From assembly GCA_934465295.1 (NCBI GenBank), contig CAKSKU010000013.1, positions 1-64,000 on the forward strand: a DNA stretch of 64,000 nucleotides, in the 5' to 3' direction. The stretch comes from an uncultured Oscillospiraceae bacterium. GTDB lineage: Bacteria; Bacillota; Clostridia; Oscillospirales; Ruminococcaceae. The notes under the pieces were generated by a model. That model was not told the origin of the DNA. It did no database searches and was given only the letters and a program-made list of their open reading frames with translations. A program made the position numbers and the translations under genes. Within the stretch, counting starts at the first letter, position 1, and every line of letters begins with the position of its first letter. Below, piece after piece: positions 15,663-24,248 of the stretch.

Positions 15663-17618
15663 ATGGCTAAAAGAAAGCTTATAGGGGTTCTGACAGCAAA
15701 CCCCGAGGGAATATATAATCAGCGCATAATGCAGGGTCTGCTTACGCAGTGTCGGCTGTACGACTATGACGTGGCAGTATTTTCTCCGCTCGTTCAGGTA
15801 TGCCACTTCTTTAAACCTTATTTAAAAGGCGAATTGAATATATTTGAGCTTATCAACTTTGACCTTATCGACGGACTTATCATCCCTCCGATACTGCTCT
15901 CCGAAAACGAGCAATATCAAAAGCTTGATGAGATCATGAAGTTCATCGGTCAAAAAACAACAAAGCCTGTCGTTCTAATCGACTATCCGTACGGCGATCT
16001 CCCCATTGTCATAACGGACGACAGAGGAGCCTTTACCAAAATAACCGCACATATCCTCGATGTACATAAATGTGACCCCGAAAAGGTATATTTTCTTACG
16101 GGAATGAAAGGCTATGCCGTTTCCAACGACCGTCTCGGCGGCTGCCTCGATGAATACTCCTCACGAAATTTAAAATTTAACGAAAACAATATTTTCTACG
16201 GTGATTTCTGGTACAGCGGCGGTGAAAAGCTTGCCGATTCTATTGCATGCGGCGAAGTTCCTATGCCCGAAGCCGTTATCTGCGCCAGCGACCATATGGC
16301 GATAGGACTTATCCACCGCCTTACCGAAAAGGGCATAAAAGTCCCCGATCAGGTGATCGTTACAGGCTATGATGCGACTACCGAAGCCGCCCTCAACAGC
16401 ATCACCGTCACAACATACGCACCGGATGTATCCCACGCAGCGGCATTGGCAGTAAACAAGCTCCGTTCGTTCATCGATCCCGATGCGCCTGTCCTCGATC
16501 CGCCCGATTTTCCCGAAACAGGTCTGAAAATTTGTTCAAGCTGCGGCTGTCAGGAAAACTATGAATATCTCCGCAGCCGTCTCTACGGTTCACTTTTCAA
16601 TGTCAATCATAACTACCATAACGGTAAGCTCACCGATTCAAAATACGATATCAGCCTTCTTCTCCAAAGCTATATGCTTGAAAACCTCACAAGTGCCGAA
16701 AGCATCACGGACGGTCTTGAAAAGATCATCAGCCACGCTTATCTCCTCGAACCGATCGACAGATTCTGTCTATGCCTTAATGAAAATTTCCTTGACACTT
16801 CCGAGCGTCAGGTCAAGGGTTATCCCGATAAAATGGTTCTCGCAGTTTCCTATAACAATATGCAGCGTGATCATTCGGGTGACTTTGCAGGCTTTGATTT
16901 TCGCAGATCCTTTGATACGAAGCTCATGCTCCCTCAGCTCTCCGAAGAACGCAGCGAGCCGTCCGTCTTCTACTTTATACCCGTTCATTTCAACGAGTAT
17001 TCAATTGGCTATGCCGTTCTGGAAAGCAGACTTTCAGCATTAAAGACAATAAACACGGTAGACGTAAACTGGATACGAAACGTCAATAACTGCCTTGAAA
17101 TGCTTCGTATCCGTGAGGAAATACTCAAATTCTCCGAGCGTGACGCAATGACGGGACTTTATAACCGCCGAGGAATGAACGCCTATATCCGTGACGTTTT
17201 CTCGAAAGCGGAATACGGCGATAACGTCGTTGCTTTTGTCATTGATATGGACGGACTGAAATCCATAAACGATACCTACGGACACAGCGAGGGCGACTAC
17301 GGAATAAACTCCGTTGCCGCAGCTGTAAGCAGCGTGACAAGGAACAATGAAATATGTATCCGTGCAGGCGGCGATGAATTCTGCCTTATCGGTGTCGGAA
17401 AGTATTCTGCCATTGACCTTATCATAAGAACGGAGCGCTTTAATCTGGCTCTCAACGAAATAAACAAATCTTCGGGAAAGCCTTATGAAATATCAGCCAG
17501 CGTCGGAACAGCAATGCGCCTCTTCACCACCGACCTCAATATCGATGAGCTTCTCGAAGAAGCGGACGCAAATATGTATAAAAATAAAGTCAGCCGCAAA
17601 AAGCAGCGTACAAATTAA
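15663..17618 (+). CDS. Diguanylate cyclase with LacI-like periplasmic-binding sensor domain
   Basis: This 651-residue cytosolic protein has an N-terminal sugar-binding-protein-like fold of the LacI sensor type (about 1-285; KLIGVLTANPEGIYNQ, DGLIIPPILL, ICASDHMAIGLI, VTGYDATTEA). It has no DNA-binding HTH. A Cys-rich hinge (CSSCGC) leads to a middle domain (about 310-480) and a C-terminal GGDEF domain (about 490-645) with the intact active-site motif AGGDEF. It should make cyclic di-GMP in response to a small ligand, perhaps a sugar. AAGGAG lies before the ATG at 15663. It is transcribed alone, with a bidirectional terminator downstream. Confidence 0.85.
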   Translation: MAKRKLIGVLTANPEGIYNQRIMQGLLTQCRLYDYDVAVFSPLVQVCHFFKPYLKGELNIFELINFDLIDGLIIPPILLSENEQYQKLDEIMKFIGQKTTKPVVLIDYPYGDLPIVITDDRGAFTKITAHILDVHKCDPEKVYFLTGMKGYAVSNDRLGGCLDEYSSRNLKFNENNIFYGDFWYSGGEKLADSIACGEVPMPEAVICASDHMAIGLIHRLTEKGIKVPDQVIVTGYDATTEAALNSITVTTYAPDVSHAAALAVNKLRSFIDPDAPVLDPPDFPETGLKICSSCGCQENYEYLRSRLYGSLFNVNHNYHNGKLTDSKYDISLLLQSYMLENLTSAESITDGLEKIISHAYLLEPIDRFCLCLNENFLDTSERQVKGYPDKMVLAVSYNNMQRDHSGDFAGFDFRRSFDTKLMLPQLSEERSEPSVFYFIPVHFNEYSIGYAVLESRLSALKTINTVDVNWIRNVNNCLEMLRIREEILKFSERDAMTGLYNRRGMNAYIRDVFSKAEYGDNVVAFVIDMDGLKSINDTYGHSEGDYGINSVAAAVSSVTRNNEICIRAGGDEFCLIGVGKYSAIDLIIRTERFNLALNEINKSSGKPYEISASVGTAMRLFTTDLNIDELLEEADANMYKNKVSRKKQRTN

Positions 17619-17627
17619 ATCTCCGTC

Positions 17628-17673
17628 AAAAAAACTCCGACCAAGCCTTGACCTGCTCAGTCGGAGTTTTTTT
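17628..17673. terminator. Bidirectional terminator between the cyclase and the GNAT gene
   Basis: AAAAAACTCCGAC and GTCGGAGTTTTTTT form a stem usable from both strands and lie exactly between the two convergent stop codons. Confidence 0.85.
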
Positions 17674-18271
17674 AATTCTCTTTTACAAGGTCGTATAAAT
17701 AAGCACCCTCGTCGATCTTCCTCGTCCGGATATTGCTCATTCCAAGGTGTACATACTTATCACGCTTAAGCTCTGCGTCCGTGTCAAGCATAACGGGGCA
17801 GTGCCTTTTTTCGCCCTCTTTAAAAGCGATCTCGAGTGCCTTTCTCATAAAGCCCTGACCCTGATACTGCTTGCAGACAACAAGCATTCCCACGAAAATA
17901 TACGGCTTTTTCGTTTTCTTGAATTTGTCCTCGTAGGATTCGCCGCCCCGCTTCATGATCTTCAGCATCCTTATTCCGCCGCCAAGCCCTATCGTTTTGA
18001 AGATAGCCTTCATAAGCTCCATCCCCGCCGAAACGGGTATCTTGTCCTTGGAGTATCTGTACGCAACATAAGCTTCGTGCTTCTCGCTTGTGCTGTAAAG
18101 GAAGCCTGCTTTTATCATCGCACGGGCATAGCCGCAGATGTATTCCTTTACGTTTTCCTTGCAGCCGAAAAGATACGCCATTCCCTTTTCGCCGTTTTTA
18201 TAAGTATAGTCGGCAAAAGCCTCGCCGATCTGCTCAATTTCCTTTTCCGTCAGTGATGTTACCTTTACCAT
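17672..18271 (-). CDS. GNAT-family N-acetyltransferase
   Basis: The 199-residue protein fits the GNAT fold: strand PYIFVGMLVVCKQYQGQGFMRKAL contains the acetyl-CoA-binding loop QYQGQG, followed by CPVMLDTDAELKRDKYVHLGM. The substrate is unknown. The start at 18271 is set by GGAGGTAAAT; the extension upstream runs through a pseudogene in another frame. The gene follows the ATC-hydrolase-like genes on the same strand with short gaps and probably belongs to their operon. Confidence 0.8.
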   Translation of the reverse strand: MVKVTSLTEKEIEQIGEAFADYTYKNGEKGMAYLFGCKENVKEYICGYARAMIKAGFLYSTSEKHEAYVAYRYSKDKIPVSAGMELMKAIFKTIGLGGGIRMLKIMKRGGESYEDKFKKTKKPYIFVGMLVVCKQYQGQGFMRKALEIAFKEGEKRHCPVMLDTDAELKRDKYVHLGMSNIRTRKIDEGAYLYDLVKEN

Positions 18272-18284
18272 ATTTACCTCCGGT

Positions 18285-18682
18285 TTATCTGTTTCTTCTG
18301 TAACCTTCCGTGTCGGTGTATTCTTCGTGCAAAGCCGCATATTCGTCCTTGTCGCCGCATATCGCATAGTCGCAGACGCTTCCGTTTCCGCAGGTCGTGC
18401 TTCTTATGAGCCGAGTGAGGTCTTGTCTTTGCATACCTTATAATAGCTGAACAAAGCGATGCAGTCGTATGTACCTGCCGTGCCGTTGTGGAAATTTTTC
18501 TTTCCGCCAAGGTCTGTCCGATAGCTTTTCAGGAAGTCCGAATACTGTCTTTGAACGTCTTCAAAAACCTTTTCCGTTTCGTTCGGATAATGCTCCGCTA
18601 TCTTTTCGAGAATGACCTTTTTGCAAGCCTTTGAGTAGATGACATGGCAGCTTCGGTCGAATTCAACTTCGTTATCTTTCAA
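18285..18682 (-). pseudogene. Remnant of a second ATC-hydrolase-family gene, internally deleted
   Basis: A TTG start at 18682 follows AAGGAG and opens a frame with the N-terminal helices of the family (HVIYSKACKKVILEKIAEHY, then TYDCIALFSYYKVCKDKTS). It stops after about 90 codons. In another frame the C-terminal end follows at once: LIRSTTCGNGSVCDYAICGD, which parallels LIREHTLASGGEVCDYWFIGD of the intact neighbour. The middle third of the gene is missing and the two parts are out of frame. This is a deletion product, unless a shortened 92-residue protein is kept. Confidence 0.7.
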
Positions 18683-18698
18683 TTTGCAGCTCCTTAAT

Positions 18699-19343
18699 TC
18701 ACTTCGCCTGCGGACTGTTATCGCCGATGAACCAGTAATCGCAGACCTCTCCGCCCGATGCAAGAGTATGCTCACGGATAAGCTTTGCATGCATAAGCCC
18801 TGCGGTCAGATAGTCGATGTCGCACATAACTGGGAGAACATCAAGATAGCCCTCTTTCCGTGCGAAATCATTGAGCGGACACTTCGTGAAATGGTAGTAA
18901 AAGCCCTCCGAATGTTTGGTCTCATCGAAGTTGAAATCCCACGAAAATTCCTTGTACTTTGGGTTTTCGTCAAGCCACTGCGCATTCTTTTTCATCATAT
19001 TTCCGATGCGCTTCATTCCGCTCGGCTTGTTGGCGTTTATTATCAGACCCATTGCTTTGAATGCAGGAGCGGAAAGCATTTCGTGAGTTATCTCACGCAG
19101 CTCCTCAACGGAAATCTTACCATCGGCGGCTTTCCGGAGCGCAAGGAAGATAAGGCACTCATACATATTCGATGCCATCGGATTGTCCTTTCCAATATCG
19201 TTCGCACGGTTCAGCATATCACGGTAGATACCGTCCGTTTTCTCCAGAAGCCTTGCTGCCTCATCCTTTCCGAAACGCTTTACAAGACTTTTCTTTATCA
19301 TCGGCACAAACATTTTCCAGTATTTATTCGTATATTCAAGCAT
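18699..19343 (-). CDS. L-2-amino-thiazoline-4-carboxylic acid hydrolase family protein
   Basis: The 214-residue soluble protein has the pattern of the PF14196 family: an N-terminal helical part (KSLVKRFGKDEAARLLEKTD), a central WDFNFDETKHSEGFYYHFTKCPL and CDIDYLTAGLMHAKLIREHTLASGGEVCDYWF near the end. The named member hydrolyses a thiazoline in cysteine synthesis, but most homologues in gut Firmicutes are uncharacterised. GGAGGAGAG precedes the start. It is followed after 17 nt by a deleted second copy and then a GNAT gene. The assignment rests on remembered family patterns. Confidence 0.7.
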   Translation of the reverse strand: MLEYTNKYWKMFVPMIKKSLVKRFGKDEAARLLEKTDGIYRDMLNRANDIGKDNPMASNMYECLIFLALRKAADGKISVEELREITHEMLSAPAFKAMGLIINANKPSGMKRIGNMMKKNAQWLDENPKYKEFSWDFNFDETKHSEGFYYHFTKCPLNDFARKEGYLDVLPVMCDIDYLTAGLMHAKLIREHTLASGGEVCDYWFIGDNSPQAK

Positions 19344-19524
19344 TGCGTTCTCTCCTCCGCTATTAATAAGTTAGCATAATCTAACTATATTGTTTTATCA
19401 AAACCGCTCTTACGGAAAAGCGGCTCTTATGCGAATATTATACCATAAACGGCAGAGCTTTGCAACAGCTTTTCCAATAGAACTCAAAGTCTGCCGAAGC
19501 TTTCCGACAGACCTTGAAGTAAAA

Positions 19525-22491
19525 TCATTCTCTGTTTTTGAGCACCTCGGCAGGTGTGATCTTTCCGAGCTTTCTTACGAGGATAGCGGTTATAACATAG
19601 TAAACAGCCATTACTCCGACAAAAATGATCGGGTAAACAAAGAACGGGAAAACGAGGTTTATTCCGCTTGTGACATTCGGGATAAACAGTGGGAACACTT
19701 TATCGATGATAAGCTTTGAGAGCGGTATTTCGATAATTGCGCCGACTGCAATGAGAAGTGCATTTCCGTTGAGATAAAGCTTCTTCACGTCCTTTGTCTT
19801 GTAGCCGAAAATCTTCACGAGCGAGATACCGAACGAAGCACGTTCGACCATAACATTCAGCATAAGGAACATTACCGCAAAGAAAATTATGATCGCAACC
19901 GAGATGAGCATAACTATCATCGACATCATAAGTTCGGTGAAAACAGCCGCCGAACGTTCGATATCGGTCTTTGCAGTTGTGCCGTAAAGTCTGCCCTCAT
20001 CGATATCAAGCGGCTTGTCGGAGAGGAGGCAGTTGTAATAATCATCGTCCTCACCGAAAAGCTCTCGCATACTGTCGATATCCATAAATACCGTAAGTCC
20101 CGCACTCTCATCGCAGACATCGGCAACGGTGAAAGCATAGTCCATCGAGTTTGCGCTGTCGGTGAGGATAAGCTTATCTCCCGTTGTAACTCCGTAACGC
20201 TCAACGACCGATTTGCTTGCGGTGATAAGGCTCTTGCCCTCATGGGTCTCAGCATTGTAATACTTGTTGTCGCTGTCAATGCCCATTACCGTTACGTCAA
20301 GATTATATCCGAGCTGCTCCTTTGAAAGCGACTTCGCAAAGCAGGCTTCGCCGCCCTCGGGGACTTCCGTTTCGGGATATTTCAGCGTATACATATATTC
20401 ATATTTAGTATCACGGATAGTATCCTTTCTTACATTTTCGCAAAGGTAATAGCAGTCAACGCCGAGCATAAGAACGAGGAGCGAGAAAAGCATACTTAAA
20501 AGAACGGTTATGCCTGTGCGCATCTCACGGAGCATCTGTCTGATCTGAAATCTGCGGATAAAGTTCTTGCCTTTGAGCTTAACACTGCTGTAACGTGCGG
20601 TCTTCTGCTCATTTCTGATAAGCGAAAGTGCAGTCTGCGAAAGACGCTTGTTGATAACGAGCGTGTTTACGATGATCGAGATAACAGGAGGCATCACAAC
20701 GCTGTATATCACAAGGTAAACGGGATAAACGGGCGCAAATTCCGGAAGTGAAAAATATGCGTAAGTGTCAAGCATCTGATAATCAAGCCCGATCGGTGAA
20801 AAGCCTATGAACATACCGATGACGCCGCCGATGAATGCAACGATAGTCGGCAGGGTTATGTAATGCGCAATGAGATCCTTTTTCTTTGCGCCGAGTGCAT
20901 AAAGCGCACCGATAACGCTGCTCTCACGCTGTATCTGGTGAATTACGAAAACGGAGATAACATAAGCGAAAAGCATCATAAGGATAACGCCGACACCAAG
21001 TCCTGCAAGTCTGTTCATGATAACATCGCCTTTTGCGCCTGCGATACGAACATTCTCCGCTCTTTTGATAAACATTGTAAGATTGTCAAGCTCAACATCG
21101 AAAACCTCGTCAAGAAGCTTGTCGGTTTCGGTCTTAAGCTCTGCAATTCCGTCTGCAAGCTCGGAAGCACCGTCATAAGCGTCCTTTGCGCCGTCCGATA
21201 ATTCCTTTGAACCGTCAAGTGCGTCCTTTGCACCGTCGGAAAGCTCCTTAGAGCCGTCCAAAGCTTCCTTTGCACCGTCCGAAAGAGCATTTGCCCCGTC
21301 AGCAGCGGTGTGAACGCCGTCCGCATACTCCTTTGTGCCGTCATCATAAGCCTTTACACCGTCAAGCGAAGCTTTGAGCTGTGTAAGCTCTGCACTCTGA
21401 GTCATACCGATAAGCGTATCGAGAGTTTCTGCGTAATTATCGGCTGTGAGAACGATATTCTGTCCCATTGCCGCAAGGCTCTGCGATGCCTGGGCAAGAA
21501 GCGCATCGAAAATTTCGGAAGAACCTCCCGATATCATCTTTCCCGACTCATCGAGCGTTTTCATACCGTCCGATAATTCATTCGCACCATCGGAAAGCTC
21601 TCCGATACCGCCCGAAAGCTCCTTTGAACCATCGTAAAGGTCGCCGAGTCCGTCATAAAGGTCATCTGCGCCGTCCGAAAGGTCCTTTATACCGTCTTTA
21701 AGCTCCTGCGAACCATCGTAAAGCTCATTGATGCCGTCACGAAGATCATCTCGCTTCTGCAAAGCTTCGCCGACCGTTTCAAGATAATATTTGTCGGTAA
21801 CGTCCTTGTAGTTGAATTCAAAATCCTTTATCGTGTCTTTGAGTTCTTCATCGGTAGCTTTTCCGTTCAGTCTGTAAGCATAGCAAAGGTCCTCCGCCTG
21901 CTGTGAAGTGTCGTTTCTGATATAGTCATACTGCTCATCGGAAACGAACAGCAGTCCGAAGCCAACGCTTGAAACCGCCGTGTCCGAGAACTTGTCGAAC
22001 GGAGCGTCATAGTCGGGAGTTGTGCCTATGCCGACGATCTCAAACTCAATGCCGCCTGCGATAAGCTTGTCGCCGACCGTGAGCGAATGCTCCTCGCAGT
22101 AACGCTTTTCTGCGACTGCTTCATTCATATTCTCAGCATATCTGCCGCTGTCAAGCTTCACGAGGTCGATCTCGTTTCTGTTGCGGAAAACACGGAGCTT
22201 CGAGCCGTCCTCGGCAAAAATATCAATGCTGAAATGCTTTTCGAGGGTAACGCCCATATCGGTGATCTGCTTTTCCTGTTCATCTGTCAGCGTTATAAAC
22301 ACGCCGAACTGACCGTCCTCGACCTTGTTCTTTTCGCCGTGTTCGTCCGATCTTCTTATAATAGTATCTGCGCTCGCAACGACCGAAACGATAATATACA
22401 TTCCAAGCACGATAAGCAGAACAAGTGCGATATATCGTGCAAAATTCGATTTAAGCTCACGCAGGAGCCTTTTTCTAAGTACCTTATTCAT
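19525..22491 (-). CDS. FtsX-like ABC transporter permease with DG-repeat extracellular region
   Basis: This 988-residue membrane protein has one N-terminal membrane helix (about 18-40), a large extracellular part, three helices around 490-630, another near 685 and three at the C terminus (about 880-980), the MacB/FtsX double-permease layout. Residues about 250-470 contain some twenty units of the type ELSDGAK/ALDGSKE (heptad-like, as in YhgE/Pip proteins), likely a long helical rod. It pairs with the ATPase 22491-23192, with which it overlaps by one base (TAATG). Export of, or resistance to, a peptide or drug is plausible given the TetR control. Confidence 0.85.
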   Translation of the reverse strand: MNKVLRKRLLRELKSNFARYIALVLLIVLGMYIIVSVVASADTIIRRSDEHGEKNKVEDGQFGVFITLTDEQEKQITDMGVTLEKHFSIDIFAEDGSKLRVFRNRNEIDLVKLDSGRYAENMNEAVAEKRYCEEHSLTVGDKLIAGGIEFEIVGIGTTPDYDAPFDKFSDTAVSSVGFGLLFVSDEQYDYIRNDTSQQAEDLCYAYRLNGKATDEELKDTIKDFEFNYKDVTDKYYLETVGEALQKRDDLRDGINELYDGSQELKDGIKDLSDGADDLYDGLGDLYDGSKELSGGIGELSDGANELSDGMKTLDESGKMISGGSSEIFDALLAQASQSLAAMGQNIVLTADNYAETLDTLIGMTQSAELTQLKASLDGVKAYDDGTKEYADGVHTAADGANALSDGAKEALDGSKELSDGAKDALDGSKELSDGAKDAYDGASELADGIAELKTETDKLLDEVFDVELDNLTMFIKRAENVRIAGAKGDVIMNRLAGLGVGVILMMLFAYVISVFVIHQIQRESSVIGALYALGAKKKDLIAHYITLPTIVAFIGGVIGMFIGFSPIGLDYQMLDTYAYFSLPEFAPVYPVYLVIYSVVMPPVISIIVNTLVINKRLSQTALSLIRNEQKTARYSSVKLKGKNFIRRFQIRQMLREMRTGITVLLSMLFSLLVLMLGVDCYYLCENVRKDTIRDTKYEYMYTLKYPETEVPEGGEACFAKSLSKEQLGYNLDVTVMGIDSDNKYYNAETHEGKSLITASKSVVERYGVTTGDKLILTDSANSMDYAFTVADVCDESAGLTVFMDIDSMRELFGEDDDYYNCLLSDKPLDIDEGRLYGTTAKTDIERSAAVFTELMMSMIVMLISVAIIIFFAVMFLMLNVMVERASFGISLVKIFGYKTKDVKKLYLNGNALLIAVGAIIEIPLSKLIIDKVFPLFIPNVTSGINLVFPFFVYPIIFVGVMAVYYVITAILVRKLGKITPAEVLKNRE

Positions 22492-23192
22492 TACAGATCC
22501 TCCAGCTCGGCAGCAGGTATGCGTGTTTCGTTAAGATAATCCTTTTTGATAAGTCCGTCCTTGACGATTATTACCTTATGCACCATATTCTTGATAGCGT
22601 TGTTGTGCGTTACGATGAGCATTGTCGTGCCGTATTTCTCGTTCACCTTTTCAAGCAGAACAAGGATATCACGGGAGGTCTTGGAGTCGAGTGCGCCCGT
22701 CGGCTCATCGCACAGAAGCAGCTTCGGATTTTTTATAAGCGCTCTTGCAATAGCGCATCTCTGCTGCTGACCGCCCGAGAGCTGCGAGGGGAACTTGTTC
22801 CTGTGTTCGGAAAGTCCGAGCGTTGTGAGAAGCTCCTCCATATCGAGCGGCGCATCGGAAAGATATTCGCATACCTGAATGTTCTCCTCTACCGTGAGGT
22901 TCGGGACGAGGTTGTAAAACTGGAAAATGAAGCCAAGATTTTCCTTGCGGTAATCGGCAAGCTTGTCAGGCTTCAAGCCGAAAATTTCCTTTCCGTCAAC
23001 CTTTACCGAGCCGCTGTCCATTGTGTCCAGTCCGCCTATGCAGTTGAGCAGCGTTGATTTGCCCGAGCCGCTCGTGCCTTGGATAACGCACATCTGACCC
23101 TTTTCAACGCCCGTGCTTACGCCCTTTAAGACTTGGATATAGCTTGCATCGCTGCCGTAGCTTTTCTTTACATCTTTGATCTCCAGATACAT
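22491..23192 (-). CDS. ABC transporter ATPase (MacB/LolD type)
   Basis: The 233-residue ATPase has Walker A GTSGSGKST (39-47), Q-loop FQFYNLVPNL, signature LSGGQ (138-142), and Walker B with DEPTGALD, all typical of LolD/MacB ATPases that drive FtsX-like permeases. It is first in a two-gene operon. Two perfect 19-bp palindromes lie upstream (23225-23243 and 23327-23345), so expression is expected to be repressed by the neighbouring TetR protein until a ligand appears. Confidence 0.9.
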   Translation of the reverse strand: MYLEIKDVKKSYGSDASYIQVLKGVSTGVEKGQMCVIQGTSGSGKSTLLNCIGGLDTMDSGSVKVDGKEIFGLKPDKLADYRKENLGFIFQFYNLVPNLTVEENIQVCEYLSDAPLDMEELLTTLGLSEHRNKFPSQLSGGQQQRCAIARALIKNPKLLLCDEPTGALDSKTSRDILVLLEKVNEKYGTTMLIVTHNNAIKNMVHKVIIVKDGLIKKDYLNETRIPAAELEDL

Positions 23193-23224
23193 ATTCTTTC
23201 CTCCGAATTTATAAAAGTTAGTTT

Positions 23225-23243
23225 AACATAACATTGTTATGTT
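23225..23243. promoter_or_regulatory. Palindromic operator, copy 1
   Basis: AACATAACATTGTTATGTT is a perfect palindrome around a central base, 33 bp before the ATPase start. It lies in a module of about 60 bp that is repeated at 23315-23378, including a GCCGC-GCGGC hairpin. Confidence 0.75.
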
Positions 23244-23326
23244 GTATCCGTAATTTTTGCCGCTCAAAGGCGGCTTGTTTATTATGCAAAAACTTTTAAA
23301 CCGATTTGCACTGCAAAAGTTAGTTT

Positions 23327-23345
23327 AACATAACATTGTTATGTT
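23327..23345. promoter_or_regulatory. Palindromic operator, copy 2
   Basis: This copy is identical in sequence to copy 1, about 100 bp further upstream and just past the tetR stop codon. The flanking AAAAGTTAGTTT and CCGTAATT are shared as well, showing a local duplication. Confidence 0.75.
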
Positions 23346-23383
23346 CGTGCCGTAATTATTGCCGCCCGAAAGCGGCTTTGTTG

Positions 23384-24010
23384 TTAGTCCTCTACTATCA
23401 TAGTGAACCATATCTTTATCAGAAATTCCATTACTCTCCTCATGTGGAGCTTGGCTTTTTCCACATCTTTTTCATGCGTCAGAAGATGCGTGTACGCATC
23501 AACGCTGATGTGTGTTATCCAGTGGAGCATATATTCATCAACGTGATATCCCTGCTTTTTCTGCGCAGCTTTTTCAGCCGAGATACGGAAACCCTGCTCG
23601 GTCATATCAACGACTGCATCGACAGCATTTTCGTAATCCGAACCCTGCGCCTTTGTCAGCAGGAGAATAAACACATCGTAATATCGATACATATATTCAA
23701 CGAGGGCTTCCAGACTTCCGTGCGTTTCAATGTGGTATTCCGCCGTCAGCACCGCAGGGTCATCGCTCGCCATCTCCTCGGCATCGTGCGCATAATGCTC
23801 GTTCAGCAGCCTGCAAAGCTCCTTGAGCGGCGGGTCAACTATCGCAGCGAAAAGGTCATTTTTATTCTTGAAAAAGAAATAAAGCGCACCCGTTGTAACG
23901 CCTGCATCGGCACATATCTTTCGCAGAGAAGCTTTCATATATCCCTTTTCGGAGAATTCGGCAAGCGCACTTTTCAGCAGCTTATCTCTTGTTTCAAGCT
24001 CGTCACTCAT
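23384..24010 (-). CDS. TetR-family transcriptional regulator
   Basis: The 208-residue protein has a TetR N-terminal HTH (KLLKSALAEFSEKGYMKASLRKICADAGVTTGALYFFFKNKNDLF, about 10-55) and a helical ligand domain. It lies upstream of and on the same strand as the ABC exporter operon. Palindromes related to ACATAACA-N-TGTTATGT flank it: two before the exporter and two (24034-24050, 24116-24130) before its own start. It therefore probably represses itself, the exporter and perhaps the divergent membrane-protein gene. The ligand is unknown. Confidence 0.9.
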   Translation of the reverse strand: MSDELETRDKLLKSALAEFSEKGYMKASLRKICADAGVTTGALYFFFKNKNDLFAAIVDPPLKELCRLLNEHYAHDAEEMASDDPAVLTAEYHIETHGSLEALVEYMYRYYDVFILLLTKAQGSDYENAVDAVVDMTEQGFRISAEKAAQKKQGYHVDEYMLHWITHISVDAYTHLLTHEKDVEKAKLHMRRVMEFLIKIWFTMIVED

Positions 24011-24033
24011 ATTGTCACCGTCCTTTTTGCTTC

Positions 24034-24050
24034 ACATAACATCGTTATCT
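24034..24050. promoter_or_regulatory. Imperfect operator near the tetR start
   Basis: ACATAACATCGTTATCT differs at two positions from the palindromes before the exporter and lies 23 bp upstream of the tetR start, a position suited to autorepression. Confidence 0.6.
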
Positions 24051-24115
24051 TAGCATAAATACACCCCCCTGTCAATAAGCCTGCGCTAATTTCAGCATTA
24101 TGCAATATTATTTCG

Positions 24116-24130
24116 CATAACAGTGTTATG
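24116..24130. promoter_or_regulatory. Operator in the tetR/membrane-protein divergent region
   Basis: CATAACAGTGTTATG is a perfect palindrome matching the core of the other three. It lies 46 bp upstream of the -35 box of the plus-strand gene at 24249. Confidence 0.65.
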
Positions 24131-24175
24131 TGTATTGTATATTCTGACAAATCGCATAAATTCCCCATAACCTTA

Positions 24176-24204
24176 TTGACAGCTGAAAAAATCGGTGCTA
24201 TAAT
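24176..24204 (+). promoter_or_regulatory. Consensus sigma-A promoter
   Basis: TTGACA (24176-24181), 17 nt, TATAAT (24199-24204): both boxes match consensus fully. It drives the gene starting at 24249. Confidence 0.85.
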
Positions 24205-24248
24205 CCTAATTGGATTAGCAAAAGCTAACCGCCTTGGAGGGATATATA

